A stretch of 64,000 bases of DNA, taken from NCBI GenBank assembly GCA_036376245.1, contig DASVAS010000069.1, positions 62,001 through 126,000 on the forward strand, written 5' to 3'. Shown piece by piece: positions 15,780-24,843 of the stretch (its first letter is position 1; the number at the start of each line of letters is the position of its first letter). Below the pieces are notes generated by a model. That model made no database searches. It was not told the DNA's origin and worked only from the letters and a program-made list of their open reading frames with translations. The stretch comes from DATARR01 sp036376245 (GTDB taxonomy: Bacteria; Acidobacteriota; Thermoanaerobaculia; Multivoradales; UBA5704). The translations under genes were made by a program, and so were the position numbers.

Positions 15780-17596
15780 TTCGTCTTCGTCTCCGCCACC
15801 CAGGTCCGGATGTTCTTCTCCAGCAGGTCCAGCGGCACCGCGCCCCGCCCCAGCACCTGGTCGTGGAAGGCGCGGACGTCGAACTTCTCCCCCAGCTCCT
15901 TCTCGGCGAAGGCGCGCAGCTCCTTGATCTTCAGCTCGCCGATCTTGTACGCCAGGGCCTGCCCCGGCGAGACGATGTAGCGGTCCACCTCGACCACGAT
16001 GTCGTGCTCGGCCTTGGCGGCGTTGGCCTTGAAATAGTCGATCGCCTGCTGGCGCGTCCAGCCCTTGGCGTGCATGCCGGTGTCCACCACCAGGCGGACC
16101 GCCCGCCACATCTCGTAGGTGAGCTGGCCGAACTTGGAGTAGGGGTCCTTGTAGAGGCCCAGCTCCTCGCCCAGGCTCTCGGCGTAGAGACCCCAGCCCT
16201 CCACGAAGGCCGTGTAGTTGTCGTACTTGCGCCACTCGGGGACGCCTTCCAGCTCGGCGGCCAGCGAGAGCTGCAGGTGATGGCCCGGCACGGCCTCGTG
16301 CAGGGTGAGGGCCTCCATCTCCCATTTCGGCCGCGACTTCAGGTCGTAGGTGTTGGCGTAGAAGTAGCCGGGCCGCGCGGCCGCCAGCGAGCCGCCGTCG
16401 TAATAGGCCGTGGTCTGCGACTTCTCCGCGTAGGAGGGGATGGCGATGACGCCGTAGGGCAGCCGCGGCAGCGTGCCGAACAGCTTGATCAGCCCGGGAT
16501 CGATCCGCTTGGAGATGTCCCGGTAGCCCGCCAGGAGGTCCTCGGGCTTGTCGTAGAAGAACCGCGGGTCGGTGCGCAGGAACTTCTGGAAGTCCTCGAA
16601 GCTCCCCTTGAAGCCGGTGGAGGCGATGAGCTCGTCCATCTGCTTGCGGATGCGCGCCACCTCGGCGAGGCCGATCTGGTGGATCTGCTCGGGCGTCAGG
16701 TCCGTGGTCGTGTAGCTCTTCGCCTGGTGGGCGTACCACGCCTTGCCGTCCGGCAGGTCGCTCATGGCGATCGAGTCCCGGGAGGCCGGCACGTAGGTGT
16801 TGGCCAGGAAGTCCTGGAGCTTGCGGAAGGCCGGCGCCACCTGTTCATTGAACGCCTGCACGGCCTCGCGCTTCAGGCGCTCCTGCTCGGCGGCGGAGAC
16901 CGTCGCCGGGAGCTTCTGGAAGGCCCGCAGCATGGGACTCTGCATCGGGTCCTGGACGAGCAGGTTCTGCACCTGCTGGGGGATGTCGCGCAGGGTCACC
17001 TTGGGCGGCGTGATGCCTTCCTCCAGCCCCTTCCGCAGCAGCGCGATGGTCTGGTCCACGACCCTGGGGACCCCGCGCAAGCGGGCGAGGATGTTCTCGT
17101 AGTCCTGGACGTTGTTGGCGGGCATGATGGCGAGGAGCTGCGGGATGCCCTGCTGCACGCCTCCCAACTGGTTGACGACCAGGTACTCGCCGTGGAACTT
17201 CTCGCCCTCGATCCCCTGCCGGGCGCGCCGGACGGCCAGGTCGTAGTTCACCTGCTCGGCGGGCGTGAGCCTGGCGCGCTCGATGGACTCCAGCGCCGCC
17301 AGGATCTTGTGGGCGACCTGCCGGCCGAACTCGATGGCCTCGAACGAGGAGTCGGACCATTTGTCGTTGTGGCCGGGGATGCCGAGATAGGTGGCGCCCT
17401 CGGGGAACGCCTGGATGTTGTAGTCCCAGAACAGGTCGTAGAGCTTCTTCACCCGCTCGCTCTCGCTCCCCTGCCCGCCGGTGGTGGGGAACTCCTCGAA
17501 CTTGCGGGCGTACTCCACCAGCACGGGGTCGACGGCCAGGGAGGCCGCCGCCGCGGCCAGCAGCAGGACGGCGAAGGTCAGGACGGTCTTTCTCAT
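15776..17596 (-). CDS. Secreted DUF885 zinc metallopeptidase
   Basis: A 606-residue DUF885 protein with a signal peptide (MRKTVLTFAVLLLAAAAASLA). The zinc motif HEAVPGHH (the H-E-x-x-x-x-H-H variant of this family) lies at about residue 428, and family blocks YYDGGSLAAARPGYF and FVEGWGLYAE flank it. It probably cleaves peptides in the periplasm; specificity is unknown. It follows the M28 peptidase gene by about 10 bases and is coupled to the GNAT gene, so the three probably share one transcript. Confidence 0.88.
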   Translation of the reverse strand: MRKTVLTFAVLLLAAAAASLAVDPVLVEYARKFEEFPTTGGQGSESERVKKLYDLFWDYNIQAFPEGATYLGIPGHNDKWSDSSFEAIEFGRQVAHKILAALESIERARLTPAEQVNYDLAVRRARQGIEGEKFHGEYLVVNQLGGVQQGIPQLLAIMPANNVQDYENILARLRGVPRVVDQTIALLRKGLEEGITPPKVTLRDIPQQVQNLLVQDPMQSPMLRAFQKLPATVSAAEQERLKREAVQAFNEQVAPAFRKLQDFLANTYVPASRDSIAMSDLPDGKAWYAHQAKSYTTTDLTPEQIHQIGLAEVARIRKQMDELIASTGFKGSFEDFQKFLRTDPRFFYDKPEDLLAGYRDISKRIDPGLIKLFGTLPRLPYGVIAIPSYAEKSQTTAYYDGGSLAAARPGYFYANTYDLKSRPKWEMEALTLHEAVPGHHLQLSLAAELEGVPEWRKYDNYTAFVEGWGLYAESLGEELGLYKDPYSKFGQLTYEMWRAVRLVVDTGMHAKGWTRQQAIDYFKANAAKAEHDIVVEVDRYIVSPGQALAYKIGELKIKELRAFAEKELGEKFDVRAFHDQVLGRGAVPLDLLEKNIRTWVAETKTK

Positions 17597-17605
17597 GATC
17601 TTTCC

Positions 17606-20368
17606 TTATCGGCTGCTCTTGCCGTAGATGACTTCCAGCGCCAGTCGCTTGCCATCCCGTTCCACCACCGCCGTGGCCTTGTCGCCGGGTTTGGCGCGCT
17701 GGAGCACGTACATGAAATCCTGGATGTCGCGGACGGCCTTGCCGCCCAGCTCCACCAACAGGTCGCCGCGCTGCAGGCCCCCCTTCTCGGCCGCGCTGCC
17801 GGGCCGGACGCCGGCCAGCAGCACCCCCGGCCGGCCGTCGCCAGCGTAGTCCGGAACCGTGCCGAGAGAGGCGCCGAAGGTGCGGTTGTCCCCCCGCGGC
17901 GCCGGGGCCGGCGCGCTCTTGTAGGCGAGGCGCTGGGGCCGGTTGGCGATCTCCAGCGCGAGGTCACCCACCAGACCGGCGACCCGGGCGCCGCCGGCGG
18001 CGTTGATCCGCTGCCAGTCGTCCGAAGGCTTGTGGTAGTCGTCGTGGGTGCCGGTGAAGAAGTGGAGCACGGGCACGCCGGCGGCGTAGAAGGGGCTGTG
18101 GTCGGAGGGGCCGTAGCCCTCTCCCGAGACGGAGCACAGGAGGAGCGCCCTCTCGCAGGCGGGGTCCACCAGGGATTTCCAGTCCTCCGCCGACTCGCCG
18201 CCGAGGACGGTGACCATGTTCCCCCGCAGTCTCCCCACCATGTCCATGTTGAGCATGGCGGCGAGGTCGGTCATGGCGAGCCCGGCGGCCGGGTGGCGGG
18301 TGAAGGCGGTGGAGCCCAGCACGCCGGACTCCTCGCCGGAGAAGGCCACCAGATAGACGTCCCGCTGCAGGCGCCCGCGGCCGGCGGCGAGCTGGCGCGC
18401 CACCTCCAGCAGGGCGGCGGTGCCCGAGGCATTGTCGTCCGCGCCGTTGTGGACGTCCCGCGAATCGGGCGTCAGGGAGCCGGAGCCGCCGTGGCCGAGG
18501 TGGTCGTAGTGGGCGCCCACCAGCACGGCGCCCGGAAGGCGGCTCGCCGCGCCGGCGCGCACGACGCCGACGACGTTGACGGCCGGCTTGGTGCGCCGCT
18601 CCAGGTCGATGGCCAGCTCGGCCCGGGCGCCGGGCGCGAACAGCCGCGCTCCGGCGGCGCGCTTCACCACCACCGCGGGCAGGCCGGCGTCGCCGCCGCC
18701 GACCTCGGTGTTTTCGATGATCAGGGACGGCAGGGGCGTTTCGTCGCCCGGGGTCCCCTCCGGCAGGTCCACCACGATCAGTCCGGCGGCCCCGTGCTCG
18801 CGGGCGTTCCAGGCCTTGTAGCGAAGGTCGCCGTAGCGCCGCTCCGCCTCCTGCTGGTCGAAGGGCGCGCCGGTGGGGGTGAAGCGGCGGACCACGACGA
18901 TCTTCCCCTTGGCCTCGACGCCCTTGTAGTCGTCCACCCCCAGCTCCGGCGCGGTGATGCCGTAGCCGGCGGCCACCACCTCCCCCGCCGCCCGGCCCGA
19001 CGCCGAGAAGGAGGACGGCTGGAAGTCCGTCCGCGCCAGGGCCTCGCCGTTGATGGACACCGAGGTGCCCGGCCGGGCTTCCACCTCCACCGGGACGTCG
19101 AAGCGCTGGAACCAGCCGCCGTCCTCCCCCGCCGGCTCGACGCCGGCCTCGCGGAAGCGGTCGGCCAGCCAGCGCGAGGCCTCCTCCAGGCCCTTGGTGC
19201 CGATGCCCCGCCCCTCGCGGGCGTCGTCGGCCAGCCAGTGCACGGCGTCGCGGAAGCGGTCGGCCGCCTCCTTGCCGGCGGCCGCCGGACGGTCCACCCA
19301 GCGGGCCACGAAGACGTTGGTCTCGCCCGGCGCGCCCTGGTTGCGGTTGGAGGCGAAGGCGAGGCGCGTGCCGTCGGGCGAGAACAGCGGGAAGCCGTCG
19401 AAGCCGGGGGAGAAGGTGACGCGCTCGAGGCCGGAGCCGTCCACGTTGACCGCCCAGATGTCGAACTCGCGCCCCTTGGGATCGCCGTAGTTGGTCGAGA
19501 AGAGCAGGCGGTCCCCGGAGGGGAAGAAGGACGGCGCGAAGGAGGCGGCGTCGAGGTAGGTGACCTGGCGGGCGTTGCGGCCGTCGGCGTCGGCCACCCA
19601 GATCTCCAGCTTGCTGGGACGCACCAGCCCCTTCTCCAGCAGCCGGCGGTAGTCCTCCAGCTCCGGCCCCGGCTTGGGCCGCGAGGCGCGCCAGACGATC
19701 TTCGTGCAGTCCGGCGAGAAGAAGGCGCCGCCGTCGTAGCCCGGGGCCTCGGTCAGCCGCTTGACGTTCTTGCCGTCGGCGTCCATGCGGTAGAGCTCCA
19801 GGTCGCCGTCGCGGGTGGAGGTGAAGATCAGCGCGCCGTCCTTGAGGCAGACGGTGGTCTCGGCGTCGTAGCCGGGGCTGTCCGTCACCCGCAGGAGGTC
19901 GGAGCCGTCCGGCTTGGCGGAGAAGATCTCGTAGGCGGGATCGATCGGCCAGACGTAGCCCTGGGAACGGTCCGGCGGCGGCGGGCAGGCCTCGCCGGCC
20001 AGGTGGGTCGAGGAGTAGAGGACGCGCCGGGCGTCGGCGGTGTAGTAGGCGCAGGTCGTCCGCCCCTTGCCGGTGGAGACCAGGGCGGGCTCGCCCGAGC
20101 CGTCGGCGGGGACGCGGAAGATCTGGTCGCAGCCGTGCGGCGGGCGGGTGGACTGGAAGGTGAGCTGCGAGCCGTCGGGGGACCAGTAGGCCTCGGCGTT
20201 CTCGCCGCCCCGGGTGATCTGGCGGACGTCCGCGAGGTGGACCTCGCGGGGATCGGTCAGCGCCCCCTCCGGAGGCCGGCCGGCGTCCTCCGCGGCGGTC
20301 AGGGGACCGGCGGCCAGACAAGCCGCCAGACACAGCGTGAGGACGGACCACAGGATACGTGCGTTCAT
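17606..20368 (-). CDS. Secreted M28 peptidase with PD40, PA and PDZ domains
   Basis: A 920-residue exported protein. After a signal peptide (to ~25) come WD40-like PD40/TolB repeats (~40-370, each with a SPDG or DG-S core), a central region with a probable PA domain, an M28 aminopeptidase domain and a C-terminal PDZ domain (GVRPGSAAEKGGLQRGDLLVELGG). Zinc ligands visible are H and D in AHYDHLGHG, D in NGADDNASG, and the catalytic EE in FSGEESG. It probably trims peptides outside the inner membrane. The ATG at 20368 is chosen because it begins the signal peptide; GGAGG lies 13 bases upstream. Confidence 0.88.
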   Translation of the reverse strand: MNARILWSVLTLCLAACLAAGPLTAAEDAGRPPEGALTDPREVHLADVRQITRGGENAEAYWSPDGSQLTFQSTRPPHGCDQIFRVPADGSGEPALVSTGKGRTTCAYYTADARRVLYSSTHLAGEACPPPPDRSQGYVWPIDPAYEIFSAKPDGSDLLRVTDSPGYDAETTVCLKDGALIFTSTRDGDLELYRMDADGKNVKRLTEAPGYDGGAFFSPDCTKIVWRASRPKPGPELEDYRRLLEKGLVRPSKLEIWVADADGRNARQVTYLDAASFAPSFFPSGDRLLFSTNYGDPKGREFDIWAVNVDGSGLERVTFSPGFDGFPLFSPDGTRLAFASNRNQGAPGETNVFVARWVDRPAAAGKEAADRFRDAVHWLADDAREGRGIGTKGLEEASRWLADRFREAGVEPAGEDGGWFQRFDVPVEVEARPGTSVSINGEALARTDFQPSSFSASGRAAGEVVAAGYGITAPELGVDDYKGVEAKGKIVVVRRFTPTGAPFDQQEAERRYGDLRYKAWNAREHGAAGLIVVDLPEGTPGDETPLPSLIIENTEVGGGDAGLPAVVVKRAAGARLFAPGARAELAIDLERRTKPAVNVVGVVRAGAASRLPGAVLVGAHYDHLGHGGSGSLTPDSRDVHNGADDNASGTAALLEVARQLAAGRGRLQRDVYLVAFSGEESGVLGSTAFTRHPAAGLAMTDLAAMLNMDMVGRLRGNMVTVLGGESAEDWKSLVDPACERALLLCSVSGEGYGPSDHSPFYAAGVPVLHFFTGTHDDYHKPSDDWQRINAAGGARVAGLVGDLALEIANRPQRLAYKSAPAPAPRGDNRTFGASLGTVPDYAGDGRPGVLLAGVRPGSAAEKGGLQRGDLLVELGGKAVRDIQDFMYVLQRAKPGDKATAVVERDGKRLALEVIYGKSSR

Positions 20369-20602
20369 CGACTTATTCGCGCCTCCATATTGGAGAGGTT
20401 CAATACGCCTGCTATTCTGCCTCAAACGGGCGGGCTGCCCCAGAGCCCGCTCCCAGGTCAAGGGAAGGAATTTCGAGGAGCTCCCCAGCCGTTATACCCA
20501 TCCCCGGCATGATAATTTCATGCGCCCGAGCGGGCGACCCCGACGCATGATGGTTTCGCGACGCGCCCGGGCCCCTAGAATTCAAGGAACAGTGGAGACG
20601 CA

Positions 20603-21937
20603 ATGAACGATCAGGAAACCCAGGAGAAGCAGGACTTTGGCCAGATCCTGGCCGAGTTCGAACAGGAGGCTCCGGCGACGAACGAAGATCCCGCGGTCGG
20701 CACGAAGGTCAGCGGCAAGGTTCTGTCCGTCGGCGAGGAGTGGGTCTTCGTCGACATCGGGTCGAAGTCCGAGGCGCGGATCGCCGCGGCCGACCTCAAG
20801 GACGCCGAAGGCAACCTCACTGTCAAGGAGGGCGACGCCCTCGAGGCCACGGTGACCGGGACCGATCCCGAGAACGGCGCGCTGGTGCTGCGCCGCAAGT
20901 CGGGCGGCGGCAAGGGCAAGCGCCCCGCCGAGGTCGTCCCCGAAATCCGGCAGGCCTACGAGAGCGGCCTGCCCCTCGAAGGCCTGGTGACCGGCCTGAA
21001 CAAGGGCGGCGCCGAGATCCAGGTCTATGGAATGCGCGGCTTCTGTCCGCTGTCGCAGCTCGACCTGCGCTACGTGGAGGATCCGCAGAAGTTCGTGGGC
21101 GAGAGGCTCATGTTCAAGGTCAACCGCCTGGAAGAGGGCAACCGCGGCGGCCGCGGCCCGAACATCGTCCTCTCCCGCCGCCAGCTCCTCGAGGAGGAGC
21201 AGCAGACCAAGGCCGCCGAGACCCGCGAGAAGCTCCAGGTCGGCGCCATCCTCACCGGCAAGGTCACCTCGCTGACCACCTACGGCGCCTTCATCGATCT
21301 CGGCGGCATCGAGGGCATGCTGCACGTCAGCGAGATCGGCCACAGCCGCACCACCCATCCGCAGGACGTCTTCCAGATCGGCCAGGAGGTCGAGGTCCAG
21401 GTCATCAAGATCGAGAAGGGCAAGGACGAGAAGCGCCCCGAGCGCATCTCCCTCTCCCGCCGCTCCCTGGAGCGCGATCCCTGGCGGGACGCCGCGGAGC
21501 GCTTCCCCGAGGGGACCGAGGCGACCGGCCGCGTGGTGCGCCTGGAGTCCTTCGGCGCCTTCGTGGAGCTGGCTCCCGGGCTCGAAGGCCTGGTCCACAT
21601 CAGCGAGATGGGCGCCAACCGGCGGCTGAACCACTCCCGCGAGGCGGTCCAGCTCGGCCAGGACGTCCAGGTCAAGGTGCTCGGCGTGGACACCACCCGC
21701 CGCCGCATCTCCCTCTCCATGGGCGGCGGCGCGGCCGAGCGCCAGGACCGCAGCGACTTCTCCCGCGGCGAGCGCGGGAGCGGCGGCGGACGCGACCGCG
21801 GCCGGGATCGCGACCGCGGCGGCGACCGCAGCGGTGGTGGTGGTGGCGACGAGGAGTACAGCCGCAGCTCGGCCAGCTCCGGCGGCTCGGGCTTCGGCTC
21901 GATGGCCGACTTCTTCTCGCGCAGCAAGCGGCGTTAG
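20603..21937 (+). CDS. Multi-S1-domain RNA-binding protein with RG-rich tail
   Basis: A 444-residue protein with four S1-type OB folds: degenerate ones at ~30-100 and ~120-200, then clear ones at ~210-285 (GKVTSLTTYGAFIDLGGIEGMLHVSEI) and ~300-370 (GRVVRLESFGAFVELAPGLEGLVHISEM). The tail (~375-444) is rich in RDRG/GGGG and ends FSRSKRR. It is ribosomal-protein-S1-like but short for RpsA (six domains), and its tail recalls RNA chaperones. It probably binds mRNA in translation or turnover. GGAG lies 5 bases before the ATG. Confidence 0.85.
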   Translation: MNDQETQEKQDFGQILAEFEQEAPATNEDPAVGTKVSGKVLSVGEEWVFVDIGSKSEARIAAADLKDAEGNLTVKEGDALEATVTGTDPENGALVLRRKSGGGKGKRPAEVVPEIRQAYESGLPLEGLVTGLNKGGAEIQVYGMRGFCPLSQLDLRYVEDPQKFVGERLMFKVNRLEEGNRGGRGPNIVLSRRQLLEEEQQTKAAETREKLQVGAILTGKVTSLTTYGAFIDLGGIEGMLHVSEIGHSRTTHPQDVFQIGQEVEVQVIKIEKGKDEKRPERISLSRRSLERDPWRDAAERFPEGTEATGRVVRLESFGAFVELAPGLEGLVHISEMGANRRLNHSREAVQLGQDVQVKVLGVDTTRRRISLSMGGGAAERQDRSDFSRGERGSGGGRDRGRDRDRGGDRSGGGGGDEEYSRSSASSGGSGFGSMADFFSRSKRR

Positions 21938-21942
21938 CGCGG

Positions 21943-21973
21943 CCGCGGGGGCGGGGAACACCCCGCCCCGCGG
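21943..21973 (+). terminator. Strong GC hairpin after S1 gene
   Basis: A 13-bp stem (CCGCGGGG-type arms with one bulged G) with an AACA loop begins 5 bases after the S1 stop. There is no U-tract, so it is a terminator-like or 3'-protecting hairpin rather than a textbook intrinsic terminator. Confidence 0.5.
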
Positions 21974-22071
21974 TCGTGTGGGGCGCCCTCCCGCCTCTTC
22001 CCTTCTCTTCCCGAGACGATCCTTTATCAAGGCCGTACAGGGCGAATTTTGCCGATCGGCCTCAAAACGGC

Positions 22072-22099
22072 TTGCAATTCCTTCGCTCTGTGGTACCCT
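22072..22099 (+). promoter_or_regulatory. Probable sigma70-type promoter for the LysM gene
   Basis: TTGCAA (22072-22077), a 16-base spacer and TACCCT (22094-22099), in a locally A+T-richer stretch upstream of the DUF5715-LysM gene. It would give an ~80-base leader. Confidence 0.4.
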
Positions 22100-22185
22100 C
22101 AACTCGCCGAAATGGCGTTACCGTAAAGCATTGCGCGCCGCAGGCGCATGGGGCAACAACTGGAATGGAGTTTCGGACGCCACCC

Positions 22186-23007
22186 ATGCAGAGTCCATCT
22201 ATTCTCTCCCCGCGGACGCGCCGCCCGATCGCGGCCGTCTCCCTCCTGGCGCTGGCCGTCGCGGCCGCGCCTCACCTGACGGCCCAGAGCCTTCTGGGTT
22301 CCCGCTCCTCGATGCTGCGGCAGAACGAAGCCGCGCGGGAGCACGACTACAGCTACCTCCGCACTTCCTCCGACGTCTACCGGTTCGTCGACCGCGGCCT
22401 GCTGGTGAAGCTGCGGGGGAATTCCGACTACGCGCTGGCCTCGGGGTACGTCTCGTTCCCCTACGCCCGGCCGGAGGTCAAGCTGTTCGTCGAACGCCTT
22501 TCGGACCAGTACCGCGAGGCCTGCGGTGAGAAGCTGGTGGTCACCAGCCTCACCCGGCCCATGGACCGCCAGCCGGCCAACGCCTCGCACCTCTCGGTCC
22601 ACCCCACCGGCATGGCCCTGGACCTGCGCCGCAGCTCCCGCGCCTCCTGCCGGCAATGGCTGGAAGCCACCCTGCTGCTGCTGGAAGAGAAGAGCGTCCT
22701 GGAGGCCACGCGGGAGAAGCACCCGCCGCACTACCACGTCTCGCTCTTCCCCAACCAGTACCTGCGCTATCTGGACTCCAAGGACGTGCCGCGGATCCAG
22801 GTCGCGAAGAGCACCTCTTCTTCTTCGAGCAAGAGCACCGTGGCCAAGGCGTCCAGCCGGAGCAAAAAGTACAAGGTCGGCCGCGGCGACACCTTGTGGG
22901 AGATCGCCCAGCGCCACGGCGTGAGCGTGACCACCATCAAGAAGGCCAACGGCATCCGCTCTTCCCGGCTCCGCCCCGGGCAGACGCTCTCGATCCCCAC
23001 GCGCTGA
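22186..23007 (+). CDS. DUF5715 protein with C-terminal LysM domain
   Basis: A 273-residue exported protein. A signal peptide (RRPIAAVSLLALAVAAAPHLTAQ) is followed by a DUF5715 region (residues ~80-195: LVVTSLTRPMDRQP, SHLSVHPTGMALDLR, HYHVSLFP). The H-x(6)-D and HYHV pattern is that of VanY/M15-like peptidoglycan peptidases. A Ser-rich linker leads to a LysM domain (YKVGRGDTLWEIAQRHGVSVTTIKKANGI) at the end. It probably binds and remodels peptidoglycan in the periplasm. An in-frame ATG at 22165 would add seven residues; neither start has a clear Shine-Dalgarno. Confidence 0.8.
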   Translation: MQSPSILSPRTRRPIAAVSLLALAVAAAPHLTAQSLLGSRSSMLRQNEAAREHDYSYLRTSSDVYRFVDRGLLVKLRGNSDYALASGYVSFPYARPEVKLFVERLSDQYREACGEKLVVTSLTRPMDRQPANASHLSVHPTGMALDLRRSSRASCRQWLEATLLLLEEKSVLEATREKHPPHYHVSLFPNQYLRYLDSKDVPRIQVAKSTSSSSSKSTVAKASSRSKKYKVGRGDTLWEIAQRHGVSVTTIKKANGIRSSRLRPGQTLSIPTR

Positions 23008-23052
23008 GCGCGCGGCGACGTCCGGTCCCACCCACCGTGGGCCGGACGTCAC

Positions 23053-23673
23053 CTACTCCCCTACAAGCGCGACAAGGCCCTGACGGAAGGCCTTGAAGCT
23101 CCTCGACCGGTTCCGGTCGGGCTCCATCCTCGCCGAGATCTCCCGCGCCGCCTTGATCTTCGCCAAGCCTCCGAGATGGTGTCCCGCTCTCTGGAGCTCG
23201 CGTTCGAGAGCTTCCCAGGTGCCGCCCTGGATCGCATCGGGATCCCGATAGCTGGTCTGTTCCGCCAGATTGCGGGGGACCCCTGGATAGACGTCGCACA
23301 GGGCGTCAACGTCTCCGAAGAACCACGCCTCCAGCTCCTCGATCGCCAGCCGGTTCAGGACCTGAAACCGCCCTCCCCGCGCCGCCGTTCGGGTCGGAAA
23401 GCCCGCCTTGTGCGCCATGTCTTCCAGCAGGGTCTTCTGCTTCCGGCAGTCCTGCCCGTCCGAGTCGATCAACACCACGATCCCCCAATCGCCGGGGAGC
23501 CAGCGGCGATAACCGCGCAGGCGGTCCGGGAGGCGCCGCATCAGGTCGCGCTTGCCGCGGTGCGGGTAGACGGCAAAGGAGGTCTTTCCCAGGATCTTCG
23601 GGATGAGATGGGCCAGGGCGGCCTCGGCGGAAGGCTCCTCGACCAGAAATTCGAGATGGGAAAGGGAGGGCAC
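23053..23673 (-). CDS. DUF4276 Toprim-like protein
   Basis: A 206-residue DUF4276 protein. It has Toprim-like acidic motifs: FLVEEPSAEAAL near the N terminus (usual form VEG-x-(T/S)E), the D-x-D motif IDSDGQD at ~70, and the family block EELEAWFFGD at ~115. Such domains in OLD- and PARIS-type systems act as nucleases, but DUF4276 itself is poorly characterised. It follows the RecF-like ATPase with a 6-base gap. Pairs of an AAA ATPase with a small Toprim protein are a recurrent defence-like arrangement; that role here is inference. Confidence 0.7.
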   Translation of the reverse strand: MPSLSHLEFLVEEPSAEAALAHLIPKILGKTSFAVYPHRGKRDLMRRLPDRLRGYRRWLPGDWGIVVLIDSDGQDCRKQKTLLEDMAHKAGFPTRTAARGGRFQVLNRLAIEELEAWFFGDVDALCDVYPGVPRNLAEQTSYRDPDAIQGGTWEALERELQRAGHHLGGLAKIKAAREISARMEPDRNRSRSFKAFRQGLVALVGE

Positions 23674-23679
23674 CGGAAC

Positions 23680-24843
23680 CTAGCGCGGTCCGCCGGAGCT
23701 GACCAGGGGATCGCCGGCGTCGAAATGTCCTTCCAGCCAGAGGTCGCCCAGCAGAGCCCCCTCGTTCATGAATTCCGAGACGCCCCGCATGTCGGCGGCT
23801 CGCCGGGCCTGGGTATAGCCGCGCTCGTCGCGGAAGAGGACCCACACCTCGTCAGCCTTCAACGCGTTGACGAAGAAGGGTGAATGGGAGGTGACCAGCA
23901 GTTGTGTACGGGCCGCAGCCTGCCGGCACTCCTCCGCCAGCTCCGGCAGCAGGCGCGGGTGCAGAAAGTTCTCCGGCTCCTCGATGCCGATCAGCGGCGG
24001 CGGATCGGGATCGTAGAGAATGGTGAGATAGGCCAGAAGCTTCAGAGTCCCGTCCGAGGCGAACCGTGCCGGCACCGGTTGCTCGAAGGGAGCATCCTTG
24101 ATCTGGAGCAGGAGCCCACCGTCGGCCGTGGGCTCCGGAATGACCCGCTCCAGTCTGGGGACCCGCTGCGCGAGCGCCTTGAGGATCTCCGTCAGACGGT
24201 CCGGATGCTGTTGGGTCAGATATTGGATGACGTTGGCCAGGTTGTCCCCGGTTGGCGAAAGACGCTCCTGAGGTCCGGCCATTGTGGTGCCCTTGACGGT
24301 GTCGGCGCTCAGGGAGGAGAGATACCAGCCGGTAATGAAGCGTCGCAGCGCGGCCAGTCTCGGATGCTTCGCGAGCTGTCCCAAAGTATTGACGGCGATC
24401 GTCTCGGGCGAGCTGAGACGCTCCTCCACGACGTCTCTTCCCCCATCTGGACCCCAAACACGTCCCTGACCGCCGCGAAAATCCAGAACACGCGAAGTCG
24501 ACGTACCCAGCCACTCCTCAAGGGCGACCGGCCCTTTCGAGCTCTCCTCGACAGCCAGGTGGTACGTCATCAAGGGCATGTCGGGCGCTTCCTTGTAGCC
24601 GAGCTCGATCACGACCGGACCCTGCGTCCCCCGGGTCCGCAGCTCCTTGAACCGGCCCCGGCGATCCCAGGCCTGACGCAGTCCCAGGGTGAACGACTCG
24701 GAGAGGAACGCGAAGACGTCGAAGATCGTGGACTTGCCGCTGCCGTTCGGTCCCAGGAAGACCGAGAGCGGACTGAGAGGTCCGAGGGTCAGGTCGTGAA
24801 GCGCCCGGTATCCTTGGACCCGAAGGGAGTGGATCATCGTCAC
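23680..24843 (-). CDS. RecF/OLD-like AAA (ABC-class) ATPase
   Basis: A 387-residue ABC-class ATPase of the AAA_15/AAA_21 type. Walker A is FLGPNGSGKST (~32-42), right after the N-terminal YRALHDLTL strand. Near the C terminus are the signature-like RFASDGTLKLLAYL (~265), Walker B PPLIGIEEPENFLHPRLLPEL and the switch His in LVTSHSPFFVNAL. There is no coiled-coil long enough for an SMC role. Start at 24843 overlaps the cyclase stop by 4 bases; MIHSLR two codons on is an alternative. With the DUF4276 gene it forms a two-gene ATPase/Toprim module, here tied to a cyclase. Confidence 0.8.
   Translation of the reverse strand: MTMIHSLRVQGYRALHDLTLGPLSPLSVFLGPNGSGKSTIFDVFAFLSESFTLGLRQAWDRRGRFKELRTRGTQGPVVIELGYKEAPDMPLMTYHLAVEESSKGPVALEEWLGTSTSRVLDFRGGQGRVWGPDGGRDVVEERLSSPETIAVNTLGQLAKHPRLAALRRFITGWYLSSLSADTVKGTTMAGPQERLSPTGDNLANVIQYLTQQHPDRLTEILKALAQRVPRLERVIPEPTADGGLLLQIKDAPFEQPVPARFASDGTLKLLAYLTILYDPDPPPLIGIEEPENFLHPRLLPELAEECRQAAARTQLLVTSHSPFFVNALKADEVWVLFRDERGYTQARRAADMRGVSEFMNEGALLGDLWLEGHFDAGDPLVSSGGPR

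Noticed and set aside
15863..20512. A ~1550-residue open frame on the plus strand over the DUF885 and M28 genes
   Set aside because: It is the high-G+C antisense shadow of two peptidase genes with intact zinc motifs; its composition is biased and shows no domains.
22100..22185. c-di-AMP or c-di-GMP riboswitch in the leader of the LysM gene
   Set aside because: The leader is structured and the gene type is suggestive, but the conserved core elements of ydaO or GEMM motifs are not visible.
23053..24843. PARIS (AriA-AriB) system
   Set aside because: The small protein matches DUF4276 rather than the DUF4435 of AriB, so it is only an analogous ATPase-Toprim arrangement.
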